From NCBI GenBank assembly GCA_033675265.1, contig JAUJYZ010000160.1, positions 1-64,000 of the forward strand: a stretch of DNA of 64,000 nt. The letters are read 5' to 3'. Both the position numbers and the translations under genes were made by a program. Positions 36,727-48,574 of this stretch are shown here, in pieces; the first letter of the stretch is position 1, and each line of letters starts with the position of its first letter. The stretch is from Actinostola sp. cb2023 (Eukaryota > Cnidaria > Anthozoa > Actiniaria > Actinostolidae). The notes beneath the pieces were generated by a model that saw only the letters and a program-made list of their open reading frames with translations, did no database searches and was not told the DNA's origin.

Positions 36727-36919
36727 CAACGCAGCACGAAACTGCTGGCAGCTAGCTAGAGTATCAGCGACGTATCCAAGCTTAGATGGACTGGTGCGCA
36801 AGGTCCAAGTAGCTCTTGCGGATAGCTGCTTGGACAAACACGGCAAAAGGTCAGCTCCACTGCGGTATCTGGAGCGTCCTGTGCAGAAGTTGGTACTACT
36901 GATGCGTGCTGAGGACTGA
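36509..36919 (+). pseudogene. BEL/Pao integrase C-terminal domain, out of frame
   Basis: Encodes RRVQHLVNEFWSRWRKEYL and VDDIVIIKDDNAARNCWQLA, the C-terminal DUF5641-type segment that follows the integrase core in BEL/Pao. It lies +1 to ORF2, with the shift around 36500-36512 (LTPN|LLTMKS), so a second single-base lesion disrupts pol. Ends at TGA 36917-36919. Confidence 0.85.
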
Positions 36920-37070
36920 GAACCGGTGTAAGTCCCGGCCGAGGAGCCTTCCTGTTTATAATGGACGAACATTGAACTGTGAGAATAATCTCATGATTGA
37001 CATATATACGAACATTAGTGATAATTGTTATAGATTAGTTTAGTGAAATAGAGATATTTCAAGGGAGCCA

Positions 37071-37874
37071 TGTAAAGGACGCTTCTCTGTGGTTTGATTG
37101 ATTCACTAATTAGTCGATAAATTAGCCACATCCTAGTTACAATACTTAGTTACATTATGTTTATATTTGTTTGTGCACTTTGCAATCGGACCTTTAAGCG
37201 TCACCACGCGCATATAAAAGGGAGTTAGCGTCCCTTTTTGCTAGTTCTTTAGTAGTAATTCGTCCATGGTGTGTTAATTCGTTAAACTTCGTTTGGTATT
37301 TCTTTGGTAAATCTTTGGCTTTTAGAGGCAAGCAGGACCGATATGTAAGTACCTTTTTTGTTATAATAAGTTAGTTTTTATCTCCTAAGTTGAGAGAACG
37401 AAATATAGTTCAAGTTTTAGTAAGTTACATGTTTTCCACGATTGTATGAAAATCCACGTTTTAAATGCTGATTGAGATTCCTAGAGAATCTATTTGCTAA
37501 TGTTAGCAACATGTCGTTAAATGAATAGTCCTATTTGAAAGATTTATGTCTTATCGATGCAGTATTTTTAGTTGATTTTATGAACCAATTCGACGGCGTC
37601 AACGCCAACGTGTAGTTACATTGAAATGTTATGTATTCATGAAATGTTGATTATTGTTACATTTAAATCATATTCTTGTAAATAGTTGTTCATTGGAATT
37701 GTACAATGTTGTATTTCAGTTTACGTATTGGTATCGAATCTTCAATAAATCTATGTTCACCGTCGTTTGGTTGCGTAAATTCCTGAAGCCACGCCGATCC
37801 AGTAAAATAGTCCTCAAAACACTTAGCCAGTGGCATCATCGCCTCGTTCAGTTCGCGTCAGTTGGCTAGGCGTT
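37071..37874 (+). repeat. 3' LTR of BEL/Pao element
   Basis: Partner of 29784-30586, 804 bp, preceded by the purine tract aagggag. It contains tataaaag (37213-37220) and aataaa (37744-37749). The downstream flank begins directly in the HECT gene's Ser-rich coding sequence. Confidence 0.95.
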
Positions 37875-38321
37875 CCAACTCGTCATCTTCGACTTCATCG
37901 TACACAAACGCTGCCACTGGCACTGGGCCACCCGGTAAACGATCGCATAATAAGATGTCCTTCCAGGATTACAGAAGGAAAAAAGAGCAGGATAGAAGCT
38001 CTAGATTCAGCAGCAGCGGTAAAAAGCTAAAGGGACCATCAAGCGATAAGAAGAAAGAGGTGACGATTCAAATCGGAATCATGAAAATGAGTGACAACGA
38101 CGATGTGCTGAAGTTTATCCGTGGATGAAACTTGCCACTGAAAACCATATCTAATATTGCCAGCGATGATCTGTTAGCCAAAGCAGTGGCCAAGCATAGC
38201 CTCTTCAATAAAGATATTTTGAATAAGCCTGTGGCTTACAAGTTGCTGTACCCTGACAAGACCCAGGTCCTACATATTCCGGGCACTGAGGAGCCCTTTG
38301 AGCTGAACAAGTATAAAGATG

Positions 38322-38427
38322 ATTAGTTTGTTTGTTTCTTCAACCAAAACATTTTTATTTTAAAACCAAGCTTTCGGACACATGGTCCATCTTCAGGGTG
38401 TAAAATGGTAGTAATTCGTCAAAACTA
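38322..38427 (-). mobile_element. 106-bp Penelope 3'-end insertion with 39-bp target duplication
   Basis: HECT coding sequence 38283-38321 is repeated at 38428-38466 (one mismatch), with 106 bp between. The insert, read on the minus strand, contains ccctgaagatgg...ccgaaagcttgg, the same paired motif as the Penelope copy at 14945-14975. Strongly 5'-truncated. It breaks the reading frame, and rejoining the duplication restores it (KYKDVLGKPYGRISLY). Confidence 0.85.
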
Positions 38428-38769
38428 GCACTGAGGAGCCCTTTGAGCTGAACAAATATAAAGATGTTCTTGGGAAGCCCTATGGCCGAATTAGTCTCTA
38501 TATGGACAGTTTAACGCATGACTTTATGTGCGAAACAGATTTGGCCAAAGATGATGATACTGATAGCACTGCTTCTGACAATGGCAGTGTGGCAGCGGAA
38601 ATCGCCACGACTAAAAGGAGTTTATTAGGAAACCCTTTAACGTGTACAAGTACAACTTCTTGTGCAAGTACAAGCGTTAAAAAAAATGTAAGTACTTACT
38701 GTACTAATATAAAAGCTTAAATTGAACACACAAGTCGCGGTAACGGACATTGATTGACGGTTTTCTTAA

Positions 38770-39191
38770 AGTGCCTATGAAACGAAAAAACAGACCCCGT
38801 TTTTATTTGCTACTACGAAAGTTTACTATTTGCTTGTTTACATGACGTTAATAAAAAGTGAATTGAGCTACGGTAACATTTTCTATTTCGCGCACGAAGT
38901 TGGGCATTTTGAGTTTCAAAGTGCGACAATTCCCGCTCGGTCAAACTATAGAAATGTGATCTCATAAGTTGTGCAAACAAAGGCATACACAACTTATGAT
39001 GTCACCGAACCATTGTCAAGGGCCCAGTCTCTTGTCGCACATTTTGGTTGCAAATGATAATTTTCGAACCGCAAAAAGAAAATGTTCGCACGCTCAAAGT
39101 CGATGTTTAAATACAGCAAATGTTCAGAGAAAGACCAAACAACAATAATGTACAATAAAACAAGGATCGACATTTTCGTTTCATAGGCACT
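38770..39191. mobile_element. TTAA-flanked MITE (piggyBac-like)
   Basis: Inverted ends agtgcctatgaaacgaaaa and ttttcgtttcataggcact are flanked by TTAA (38766-38769 and 39192-39195), the piggyBac target signature. It lies in a HECT gene intron; a relative is at 62802-63257. Confidence 0.85.
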
Positions 39192-39976
39192 TTAAGTAAC
39201 AGACCCAGTTGTAAATTTGCTAACTCTATCAGTCTTATATAAGCTTACTCTTTGTAAGGCATAAACTGTCATCAGTTTAATTTTAGGGTGTGGTGGGGTG
39301 CACTGGTCTCCAAACCCTTCCCCTGACTAACACACCTTGAATATGAATTGAAATTTATAATTCAGATCTACACTGTACTTGAAAAATGAACTTCTTTATA
39401 TTTTGATTTCTTTATTTCATCCCAGCAGGAAGAGGCTAAAGATTCAACTTCCAGTTCAAGGTAAACATTGAAATAAAACTAGCTACAATAATAATTATTA
39501 CCATTAATTAACCATAAGCAAATGAATTAGCACTCTGAATAGATATTTAGGTCTACTAGCTTAACTAAGAGGGGGATGGTTATATTAATTTTTGTTGTTT
39601 TTATTAAATATTCATTTTTTTACCTGTCACAGTACATGGTGGATATAAAAATATGCCTTACATGTAGTGCTACATCAATTATATTTCCTGTAATGAGACT
39701 GAACACTAAATCAAATTTTAAATGACAAAATTGAAATTCAAGGTCATGAATATTATTATTAATATATATATATCGTGTGCACAAAATAACATTAACCCAT
39801 TGTGATTCAATCTGATACATGTCTATATGTTCATACAGCTTGTGGACAGAGTATGATGATGTAGATATTTTTGAACACCACCCAGCTCCAAGTGTATCTT
39901 CTATCAGTGAACCCAGTAAAACAGAACCTGATTCAAGGTATACCACTAACACTGGTACTGTGTCCATTTCTTTACT

Positions 39977-40147
39977 GGGCTACCTGTGGGTTATCTCCGG
40001 TGTAATATAATTTATGCTGCTCTTTTGTGGAAGCACATTCTAAAATTACCTTTCATGTCTCGGTCCTTTTGCATGTGCAGTAAAATGCTGATATTGCACA
40101 ATGTTACCCAGGAATTAATGCATACCAAAACCACAGGTAACCCAGTA
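39977..40147. repeat. inverted pair gggctacctgtgg / ccacaggtaaccc
   Basis: About 170 bp of intron sequence bounded by inverse copies of a cacagg-acccag motif related to the recurrent CACAGGAAGCCCA terminus. Possible small MITE. Confidence 0.45.
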
Positions 40148-41614
40148 AATCACTATTCTTACCAATATCTTGTAATACTATGTACAGAGTGCAAATAACT
40201 TAGTTGTTGTTGTTGTAGCTCAAGTTGTTTTCCACTTCCCTCAAATCTTTGAATTATTGGGGTAACACTGAATATTATGACTACAGTATGAAAGTCAAGT
40301 TGCTATTTAATAATAAAACTGATTGTCTCCTGTAGGGAAGAAGCACCTCTTATAAAAACCATCATCAATGATCACTCCAAGAATGTTGTGAAAGACCACT
40401 GTGAGGATGGTTTCCAACATATTGTAGTGAGGAGGAACCACATTTTGCCTGATTGTATGAGATGGTTTAAAAGAGCTGACTTTGCACAAGATATGCCACT
40501 TCAAGTAAGATTCATTGGTGAAATGGCTGGGGACTGGGGTGGTCCACGTCGCGAGTGCTTTCAGCTGCTACTCAAGGAACTGACCAGAAGTCCAGTATTT
40601 AATGGAGAGCCAGGCTTCTTACTGCCATCGCCATCACTCTCATACCTTGTTGATGGGACAGTATACCAAGCAGGAAGGATGGTAGCAGCTATATTACTTC
40701 AAGGAGGCCCAGCTCCTTCTGTATTCAGTCCCTTGGTTATAGATTACATTGTAGGAAAAGCAAAACCAAAAGTTGAAGATGTACCTCTTGTAACAGTAAG
40801 AAAAGTGCTTCAAGAGGTTAGTGTGGTCTTTTAAAAGTGCCTGCTCCGAGTCATGTGATAATTAAATAATTTCAAACACAAGGTCTCCTCAGATTTCAAC
40901 CCTGTCTCACTTCCCAAGTGTTTGAAATGACTTATCAAACTCCACTTTACAACCATTGTTATTGAAGTGCAACCCTGAAAACTACAATGCTTTCAGACAA
41001 ACTCCAGTCTAGACGGCCATCAATCAAATTAGCTTTGCTATGATTGGCTAAAGTCTGGGCACGCCCGTGTTGTTTGATTGACGTCCAGCTATTTTCAAAC
41101 CTGACAAGCTGTTTTGAAGGTCACACTTCAATGATAACGGTTATAATAGAAGAACTTAGTAATTTCTAGTAGTCTAGAAATGCTGGCTGTATTTGGAAAC
41201 GATTTCTAAATACAAGTCACAGTTATGATTTCTATTGTGTTGGCCTAATGAATTATTAATGAGTTTGATAAATATATTTCATTTCATTAGTGGGTTCTAG
41301 TTCAATGTATTTACACGAGTTATGGTGTACCACAATATTACCCTTCCTCTGCTGATCTATACTTCTACCTATATAGGTTTTAGTTTCTAACAAAGCTGAA
41401 AGTGACACCTTGTACATGTACAATGAAGTATGTGACGAAATTGGTTGGTACAAAGACATATAACTGCCACAAATGTGAAAGAGTTTGTTGAAATGGCGTC
41501 ATACCACTACTGCCTTGTGAAAAACAGAGCAAACTTGGATGAGTTCATCAGAGGATTGGATTCACTGCAGCTTGTTCAACTAATCAAACAATATCCAGGT
41601 TACTGCATAATGAT

Positions 41615-41737
<123 letters not shown>

Positions 41738-41869
41738 GTTTATTCACGAACTCGAGAAGAATTGTGATGATCTGTCAGCTTTAGTTGGGATCGTCGAAGA
41801 AACAATTTGGTACCTCCCAGAAAAAATCAATCTCGAACGTGATATGACCAAGTTGTATGATGTGATGGA
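41738..41869 (+). pseudogene. duplicated, truncated copy of the peptidase exon
   Basis: This 132-bp stretch differs from 27702-27833 at about one visible position (gagaagaat versus gagaggaat). It encodes FIHELEKNCDDLSALVGIVE onward and stops exactly where the terminal inverted repeat of the large element begins. A recent duplication whose continuation is missing on the far side of the element. Confidence 0.9.
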
Positions 41870-41870
41870 T

Positions 41871-42003
41871 ATGGAGCGCCATCGGTGCCAAAACTATAAC
41901 TTTTAATTTTATACACAAAGTCCATTTTTCGACAGACATTGTTGAGTTGTATTTTTTTTATCTGGGTAAAACGCGAATTTGTGGCTATACTTTCCGTTCA
42001 GAT
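41871..42003 (+). repeat. left terminal inverted repeat
   Basis: Starts exactly at the break in the peptidase exon copy. Matches 47636-47768 in inverse. Confidence 0.9.
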
Positions 42004-42270
42004 ATGGACTTTTCATTCTGGGAGACCCCAGTTTCATTTGGATAGACTTTTCATTTGGATAGACTTTTCATTTGGATAGACTTTTCATACGGATAGACTT
42101 TTTCATTCGGATAGACTTTTCATTCGGGGAGACTTTTCATTTGGATAGACTTTTCATTTGGATAGACTTTTCATTTGGATAGACTTTTCATTCGGATAGA
42201 CTTTACATTTGGATAGACTTTTCATTTGGATAGACTTTTCATTCGGATAGACTTTAATTTCATTCGGGAG
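42004..42270. repeat. 17-bp minisatellite (ggatagacttttcattt)n, array 1
   Basis: About 14 units plus variants (cggggagacttttcatt). It includes a rare ctgggagaccccagtttcat unit that also occurs near the left edge of array 3 (54880-54905). Confidence 0.95.
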
Positions 42271-42347
42271 AACTTTCTAAGAGCCTTCGTTCCTTTTAGC
42301 CAGTGGCACTTCATGTTAAACTGCGCATGCTCCATATTTTGTTGATC

Positions 42348-44517
42348 ATGGCGGAAGAATCGGTGGAAATCTACGAAGAGATAAAGAGTGAAATTGTGGA
42401 ATGTACAAGAAAAATCGATTGTGTTTGTAACTTAGAGGATGCTGAATATGTCCATCGTCGACTTGACCAAATATGGAGGGAAGTATTTCACCTAACACAA
42501 ATAAACATGTTGGATGAAGGTAAGTGAAGCTATTTCATATTTACAAAAGTTTGAAGAAATGAACAACAGTTCCAATTACCAGGCGCCTTTGTTAAGAAAT
42601 GCCGAAGTTGGAAGACCCAAGTTTGATATTTCTCCGTTGCAGCTTGAGCACTTGCTTGCCAATGGTTTTACTGGTCCAGATATAGCCCAAATGCTGGGAG
42701 TATCACTTAGAACAGTGCGTAGATGAACCCAAGAATATGGCTTCTGTAGGGTGTTATTTCAAACAAGTATTTCAGACATAGAACTGGATTGAATTGTTAG
42801 GAATATAATGGATGAGTTTCCACATATCGGTTATCGTCGTTTGGAAGGCGAACTTAAAAGGAGAGGTGTTTTAGTACCACGAGAGAGACGCAGAGAGTCA
42901 TTAAGGAGGTTGGATCCAGTGGGCGTAGTACAAAGGTTAAACAGCTTGTGCTACAGAAGGAAATATTCTGTTTATGGACCGTTAGCATTGTGGCACGTGG
43001 ATGGAAACCACAAATTGATAAGGTAGGTCGTGATGCAGATGTGAGCCTTTGTTATTAAAACAAAGCAGTGATTGGAAAAATTAGCATAATAATAATATTA
43101 AATAGTAATAAACCTTTATTTCTACACAACAATAGTGTTTAAAACTTGAAGCTTGTGGGGTCATGCAGTGATTGATTTCAAACCAAGAACATATTTTTTT
43201 ACCACAGGTGGCGATTAGTTATACATGGTGGTATAGATGGTCACACCAGAATTCCTGTTTTCTTGAAATGCTCAAACAACAACCGGGCAGACACAGTTTT
43301 AACTTTATTTCTAAATGCTGTCAGGGAATATGGACTGCCATCCCGTGTTCGCTCTGATCGTGGTGGTGAAAATGTAGGAATATCGATGTATATGCTGCAG
43401 CACCCATTAAGAGGACCTGGAAGAGGGAGTATGATCTGTGGTCGAAGTGTCCATAACCAACGGATTGAACGGCTATGGCGTGATGTTTTTGATGGTGTTA
43501 CATCTATTTATTATAATGTTTTTTACCACATGGAAGATAATGGTTTAATAGATCCAGCTAATGAAGTTCATATGTATTGCCTTCAATTCGTTTTTTTACC
43601 ACGCATCAATAGGCACTTGGACAGGTGGAAAGATGGATGGGTGCAACATAAAATAAGAACAGCAGGTAACCAAACACCTATGCAGATGTATATTAGGGGA
43701 CTTCTAAGAAATACACATTCAAACCACAGAACATCAAGGGAAGTCCAGGAACAAACACAGGTATGTGAAATCCTCCATTATCATGTCCCTTAGTAGTACA
43801 TGTATACCGTAGGTTCCCCTTAAGGAATGGTCAATGCTTAGCATGCGTCCATCGAGTTATGGAGCACGCAGGAATTTGGGAGAGCACGAGAGAAGCGTAA
43901 GAGTTGCTCGAGGCGTAGCCAAGAGCAACTCTAGCTTCACGAGTGCTCTCCCAAATTCCCAAGTGCTCCATCAACTCGATGGACGCACAGCTAAAGCGTT
44001 GACCATTTCTTTTATAACATAGTCACTGCAAATTCAAATAAAACGATTTGATTTTCCGATTGAATTCAGAGCGCGCGCGCTATACCGATGACGTGAGCGT
44101 GTGTCCATGGGCGCGAGCGTGTGTCCGTGGGCTTACGGACACACGCTAACCAACCAATCAGAGCGCGCGTTATATCATACCTATGTTATAATATTGTTTA
44201 AAAAAATATTTACAGCTTAATTCGATCACTTGCCTTTTTGTTTGCAGTCATGTGTATTCTGTAAAACACTACACTACATGTATTTAATTATCTATTCTGT
44301 ACAGGACATTGGTAATTATGGGATAGATTGGGATGGTCCACTTCCAGAGGAAGCAGAAACAAATCAAGCTGTGGAAGTCCCAGTGATGTACCCCATCCTT
44401 AGTCCTAATGATGAACACGAGTTAATGCAGAGAATAAATCCCCTTCGACAAAGTAACTCTTATGGGATAGATATCTATGTAGAAGTCCTCCACTTTGTTA
44501 CAGACACACTAGTATGA
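42348..44517 (+). pseudogene. rve-type (DDE) integrase-like gene
   Basis: Candidate start ATG 42348 (MAEESVEIYEEIKSEIVECT). A second block from about 42550 has a helix-turn-helix-like segment (GFTGPDIAQMLGVSLRTVRR). Then come exon to 43022 (HVDGNHKLIR), exon 43208-43760 ([41 protein letters not shown]) and exon 44305-44517 ending DTLV. Catalytic D (HVDGNH), D (RSDRGG) and E (QRIERL, 36 residues on) are preserved. Two in-frame TGA codons (42724-42726 and near 42790) interrupt the block before the core, so it looks inactive unless they are sequence errors. The protein resembles the stand-alone integrase-core proteins of cnidarians and fish. Confidence 0.8.
43821..44011. mobile_element. 191-bp fold-back MITE in integrase-gene intron
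   Basis: aaggaatggtcaatgct ... tgcgtccatcgagttatgga pairs with its inverse (tccatcaactcgatggacgc ... gcgttgaccatttctt). It sits wholly between exons 43208-43760 and 44305-44517. Confidence 0.8.
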
Positions 44518-45222
44518 TCTTGTGGTTGTAGATGATGGCCCACCTTCTTTTGTCCTAAATCACTAGAAAGTTGAAGTTCAAATCTGCGTGTACATGGTCA
44601 TCATAATATCAATATCATGTGACTGTGACTTCACCTTGATAATGGCGTCATGATGACTCCGAAACGTCGGTCTATATACATTTTGTCATATGTTTTTGCC
44701 TGACTGTAATAATGTTACCACTAATGAAATGCCTTTAGAAATTGGTATGATATTGGTATGTGTGTCTTCTTCTACCTTTAGGAATACATGTAACAAAATA
44801 ACTGGTAAAATTGGCTTACATATTTTGAAACCAAACAATACATTATAGTTAGTGACAGTGCAGGGATAACATTATAGACGTCTAAATATTTATTAATATA
44901 GACTTTCAATACTTTATTGTCTTTTATTCCATTTGTTTAATGGCAATATTTAGCTAGCTGTACATGTAGCTTGTACATGACTAACATTAGCTGGTAAATG
45001 AGTGTTTATAACATACTCATCTGGTAACTGTAACAATAATCTTCAACAATCATACGATTTTGTGTTCAATTTGGAATTAATTTGAACAGGTGTGTATTTC
45101 ACGTTGCTCTTTGAAAACCACATGAGTGCAAATTAATTTCAAATTGAACGACCAATATATTATCTGGCAACTGTAACAATAATCTTCAATTTTCTTCAAT
45201 AATCTTTCAATTTGGAATTCAT
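44518..45222. other. intergenic stretch between convergent genes
   Basis: About 700 bp between the integrase-gene stop and the HECT-gene 3' end. A duplicated ttgaacgagcaat/ttgaacgaccaat segment occurs near 45150 and 45230. No HECT C-lobe exon was recognised here. Confidence 0.5.
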
Positions 45223-47196
45223 TCAAATTGAACGAGCAATCTGAGGGTGTGCTATTAAACTTGACATTTCAAATCTTTTTGTTTCCGTCTCATCACTATT
45301 TTTTACCATGTAATGGGCAAGAAATGGGCAAAAGAAGTGGGGTCCATTAGCATTATTGAGTAGGGCTAGAGCAACAAGCTGACCAAGAACTTTGAAGTGG
45401 GCATCTCGTAATGCCAGTTGATCATGCATGAATGTCAGATTAGGATGACTGCCTCTTGTTAAACCCGATTCAGAAACTTGTTTAAAAACAAGAGAAAACA
45501 GTTCTCTTGTGGGTCCACCGGTATCCACAGCTTCCTCTCCAATGAACTCAACATTAATCTTGGCTGTAACAAAGTTATAGTCCTTTACCTCATCTAAGAC
45601 ATTACTCCAAGCTCTAGATCTTTGTATATATAGACGCAATTCATCTGATCCATTGTTAGCCTTCATCCTTGTTATCTCAAGTGCCTCACGAAGATTTTGG
45701 TGAGTAAACAGACTGGGGGGACACTTAGTGAGAAATGTATCCTTGTCCAATTCATCATCATCAGATATCTCATTGATTTCATCTTGGAGCTTTTGTGCAA
45801 ACTGAAAATCTGATATTGTCTGGTCTTTAACATCAGCACTGTCTAAAATAAAGGACATGTATATGTATGTAGTAAGACAATAGCATATTCATGTGCCATC
45901 ATGATTGTTATTACAGTATTGCGTTACCTCCTAATAGTTTGTTATACATGCATACATCACAGAAAACAATTACAATATCATGAATCAGATATATATAGAT
46001 AGATACACTCACCTGGTGAGGCAGGTTGTATGCATTTCACAGGACACACAGTTTGGTGGCTTCTAAATTCAGCAAATGGAATGGTCTCAGAGCAGTCTAA
46101 ACATGCAACGGAGAATGACTGACCAGCCTTTAAATAAATAAAACCCAATCAATAATAATAATAATCATAGTGATATATAGCAAAATTTCATGCAATAGGT
46201 GCAGATATAATAATGTAAGCTGATACACCTTGCGGGGTCCAGCTCGATTTGACCAAAGTCATATGACCACAAATCAACCAATGACACCCCCGAAAATCAC
46301 AGATACATGTATATAACAATGGCATCTATTTTATAGTGCTTTGGTTCGCAATCGACTGGCACATAACAAATAAAAAAAAAAACATTTGAAAATTGTCAAA
46401 TCCCCACCCCCTTGCCCGAATACCAACCCCACCCCACCCCTCTCCTCCCCCACGGGACATCATAAAGAAAAGAAAAGAAAAAATATATAAATATATATAA
46501 ATATTTACAATAATTTGCCTTGGATGTAAGCCCTACCTCTGTTTTCTCAAGCATCAGATTTCTTTGCAGTGGACGAATGTAGCCTTTGGCTTGGGCCAGG
46601 ACTCCTCTCAAGAACTCCACAGTGTAGCCCTTGAGAGGGGAAGGCAGGGGTTTAAGAAACTTTCCATTGCTCCTTAAGATCTCAAAGCCTCCTCCTTCCT
46701 GTAGTAAGGGAAATTCACGTAGAACTGTAACAGTTAATTCCTCCTCGGCAGGAAAAGTTATTTTTCTCTCTCCTAGCCCTGACAGGGCTAGGTCTGCCTT
46801 TTCGCTGAATGATGGTACTTGTTCATCGTCCATTCGAGAGAGACACACAAATGTATGAACCCATTGAGGTTTTGCACTGACTTTTCTCCTTTTATTTCCA
46901 CCTGCACCATGGCCGAGTGTTCTACCGAGAGCCGGTTGTCTGAATCCAAAAATTCTATGATGTTCAGTAATCGCTGTGGATGCAGTTGAACTTGAAGTAG
47001 ACGTGGATGCTCGTGCTGTCCCGGGAGTTGTACATGTGCTTGTAGCCGTCGATCTATATGGGCTTGAATTTGAAGGGATTGAAACTGGTGTACTAGTACT
47101 GTTTATACCGATTCTCGATACAGCAGATAGCAATGAACCGGCACACTGTCGCAAAAGTCGCTGAGTTTCTCTTATAGCAGCCTCACTATCCTCCAT
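45223..47196 (-). CDS. HECT-type ubiquitin-ligase gene lacking a visible catalytic lobe
   Basis: Three minus-strand exons in matching phase: 47196-46537, 46127-46013 and 45842 to a stop at 45223. Exon 1 begins MEDSEAAIRETQRLLRQC, is Ser/Thr-rich, then has a globular FPAEEELTVTVLREFPLL region. Exon 2 encodes a small Cys/His cluster (CLDCSETIPFAEFRSHQTVC). Exon 3 carries the HECT N-lobe: VEFIGEEAVDTGGPTRELF, GQLVALALLNNANGPHFFCP. It ends after SLIAHPQIARSI, about where the E2-binding lobe finishes. The C-lobe with the ubiquitin-accepting Cys is not seen, so either a further exon is hidden or the protein is catalytically truncated. It lies inside the TIR pair, convergent with the integrase gene. 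Confidence 0.75.
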
Positions 47197-47274
47197 GGCA
47201 GCTAGCTAGCTGCAATGAAGTGAACTCTCGAATAATTAAAAAGAGCGCTAAAAGTAGACGGTAATTGTTCAAAG

Positions 47275-47380
47275 CCGATACATTAAACAACGCGGGAAAT
47301 AGTGTCGTCACGTCACGGAGAGCGTTGCGTGACGACATGACAAAAACACGTACGGCGTAGTCGAATAAAATTAAAGTCTC
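47275..47380 (-). promoter_or_regulatory. HECT-gene 5' flank shared with 56335-56440
   Basis: About 105 bp upstream of the HECT start (with cgtcacgcaacgctctccgt on the minus strand and a cgtgacgtgacgacac block) is repeated in opposite orientation beside array 3. It contains CRE-like tgacgtgacg sequences; promoter function is inferred from position only. Confidence 0.55.
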
Positions 47381-47635
47381 CCCGAATGAAAAGTCTATCC
47401 GAATGAAAAGTCTATCCGAATGAAAAGTCTATCCAAATGAAAAGTCTATCCAAATGAAAAGTCTCCCCGAATGAAAAGTCTCCCCGAATGAAAAGTCTCC
47501 CCGAATGAAAAGTCTATCCGAATGAAAAGTCTATCCAAATGAAAAGTCTATCCAAATGAAAAGTCTCCCCGAATGAAAAGTCTCCCCGAATGAAAAGTCT
47601 CCCCGAATGAAAAGTCTCCCCGAATGAAAAGTCTA
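47381..47635. repeat. 17-bp minisatellite, array 2 (inverse orientation)
   Basis: About 15 units, complement of those in arrays 1 and 3 (aatgaaaagtctatcc / aatgaaaagtctcccc). Confidence 0.95.
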
Positions 47636-47768
47636 TCTGAACGGAAAGTATAGCCACAAATTCGCGTTTTACCCAGATAAAAACAATACAACTCAACAAT
47701 GTCTGTCGAAAAATGGACTTTGTGTATAAAATTAAAAGTTATAGTTTTGGCACCGATGGCGCTCCATA
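47636..47768 (-). repeat. right terminal inverted repeat
   Basis: Inverse of 41871-42003. Only 47 bp separate it from the ATG of the next gene. Confidence 0.9.
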
Positions 47769-48392
47769 GATTTTGAGCTTTTTATTCAGCCTCGAATCTC
47801 TGTTTGTCATCAAAATGCCGAATAAACGACCGTACAAGCGTTTTGCTGTGGGACAGTACATGACAGTTAGGAGACAGGCGAATGCAGAACACAGCCAAAT
47901 TAAAGAAAAGAGGAAGGAGCTCCATGCTAAAAAGGAGTGTTTAAAGCGAATAAATACGAAAGTAAGTGTTGTTTTTATTTTATGTATGAATATTATCGCA
48001 TATAAGTTCTTACTTAGAACCTATTAGAGTGTGTTTGTATACATTAATCTGTGCGGCATATTTATATACATGAACATGAATGATTTGTACAGTTTATCAC
48101 TAGATTAAGACCAGTAAAAATGTAAAAATCTATATTATTATTACAGGCTTTACTATATCAGGATTTACATAAGCTTATATAACAATTTACTTACATATTA
48201 AGGTAGAGAACCTAGTTTTAGAGATAGAAGAGTCAGGTGAAATTCATAGAGAATTAGAGGGAGATATACCAGCCACAAAGAAAGCAAAGTACATGTCAGA
48301 TAGAGCAGCAAATTTAAGAAGGTTAGTGTGAGGCAGTATAGAACTAGAAATTAGTTTCATTATGCATCAACATACATGTATATGAGCTATTG

Positions 48393-48489
48393 TAGCCTGA
48401 ATATCTGCAGCCGTCTCCTCTGGGTCACAAATTTCCCCCGAGCGAGATCTCTTTTGACCCAGAGGCAGAGGAGACTGATATTCAGGCTA
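48393..48489. mobile_element. 97-bp palindromic MITE in intron
   Basis: tagcctgaatatc ... gatattcaggcta with inner arms cctctgggtcaca / tgacccagagg. Confidence 0.8.
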
Positions 48490-48574
48490 CATATGAACCT
48501 ATTCACGACTTCGTTCATATTTTATGTGGGAATATAATTTGATATTTGTACATGCATGTGGAAGTAAATAATAT

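Larger units (their letters stand above)
29784..37874 (+). mobile_element. BEL/Pao LTR retrotransposon, nearly intact, recent
   Basis: About 8.1 kb: LTR, gag-protease frame, RT-RNase H-integrase frame, purine tract (aagggag just before 37071), LTR. Domain order protease-RT-RNase H-integrase with DUF1759-type Gag and DUF1758-type protease identifies BEL/Pao. LTR near-identity indicates recent insertion. No convincing 4-6-bp target duplication was found (left flank acttcc, right flank ccaactcg). It lies between the peptidase exons and the HECT gene. Confidence 0.95.
37875..41598 (+). pseudogene. HECT E3 ubiquitin-ligase gene, degenerate
   Basis: Exons with matching phases: about 37878-38687, 39426-39460, 39839-39937, 40336-40816 and 41377-41598. 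The N-terminal part is Ser-rich and lysine-rich (MSFQDYRRKKEQDRSS), then a predicted ubiquitin-like/PB1-like region (LYPDKTQVLHIPGTEEPFEL). A HECT N-lobe follows: VRFIGEMAGDWGGPRRECF, GRMVAAILLQGGPAPSVFSP. Exon 41377-41598 begins the C-lobe (SYHYCLVKNRANLDEFIRGL), but the catalytic-cysteine exon is absent. Disruptions: TGA at 38126-38128 inside a readable frame, a Penelope insertion at 38322-38427, and a frame change near 41450. It resembles the G2/M-phase-specific E3 ligase-like family common in cnidarians. Confidence 0.8.
41871..47768. mobile_element. candidate DNA transposon carrying integrase-like and HECT genes
   Basis: Inverse copies of a ~133-bp terminus (atggagcgccatcggtgcca ...) lie at 41871-42003 and 47636-47768 with about one mismatch. 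Inside each TIR is a 17-bp minisatellite array, then convergent genes: an rve integrase-like gene (+) and a HECT ligase gene (-). Near-identical TIRs imply recent activity. With TGGAGC as first bases the flanks are TA/TA; with TATGGAGC they are GA/GA. The right flank does not continue the interrupted exon, so either the right border was rearranged or the element is part of something larger. It might relate to IS3EU-type integrase transposons; not confirmed. Confidence 0.65.

Noticed and set aside
29779..37884. Target-site duplication of the BEL element
   Set aside because: Flanks acttcc and ccaactcg share at most three to four bases depending on where the LTR edge is placed; not convincing.
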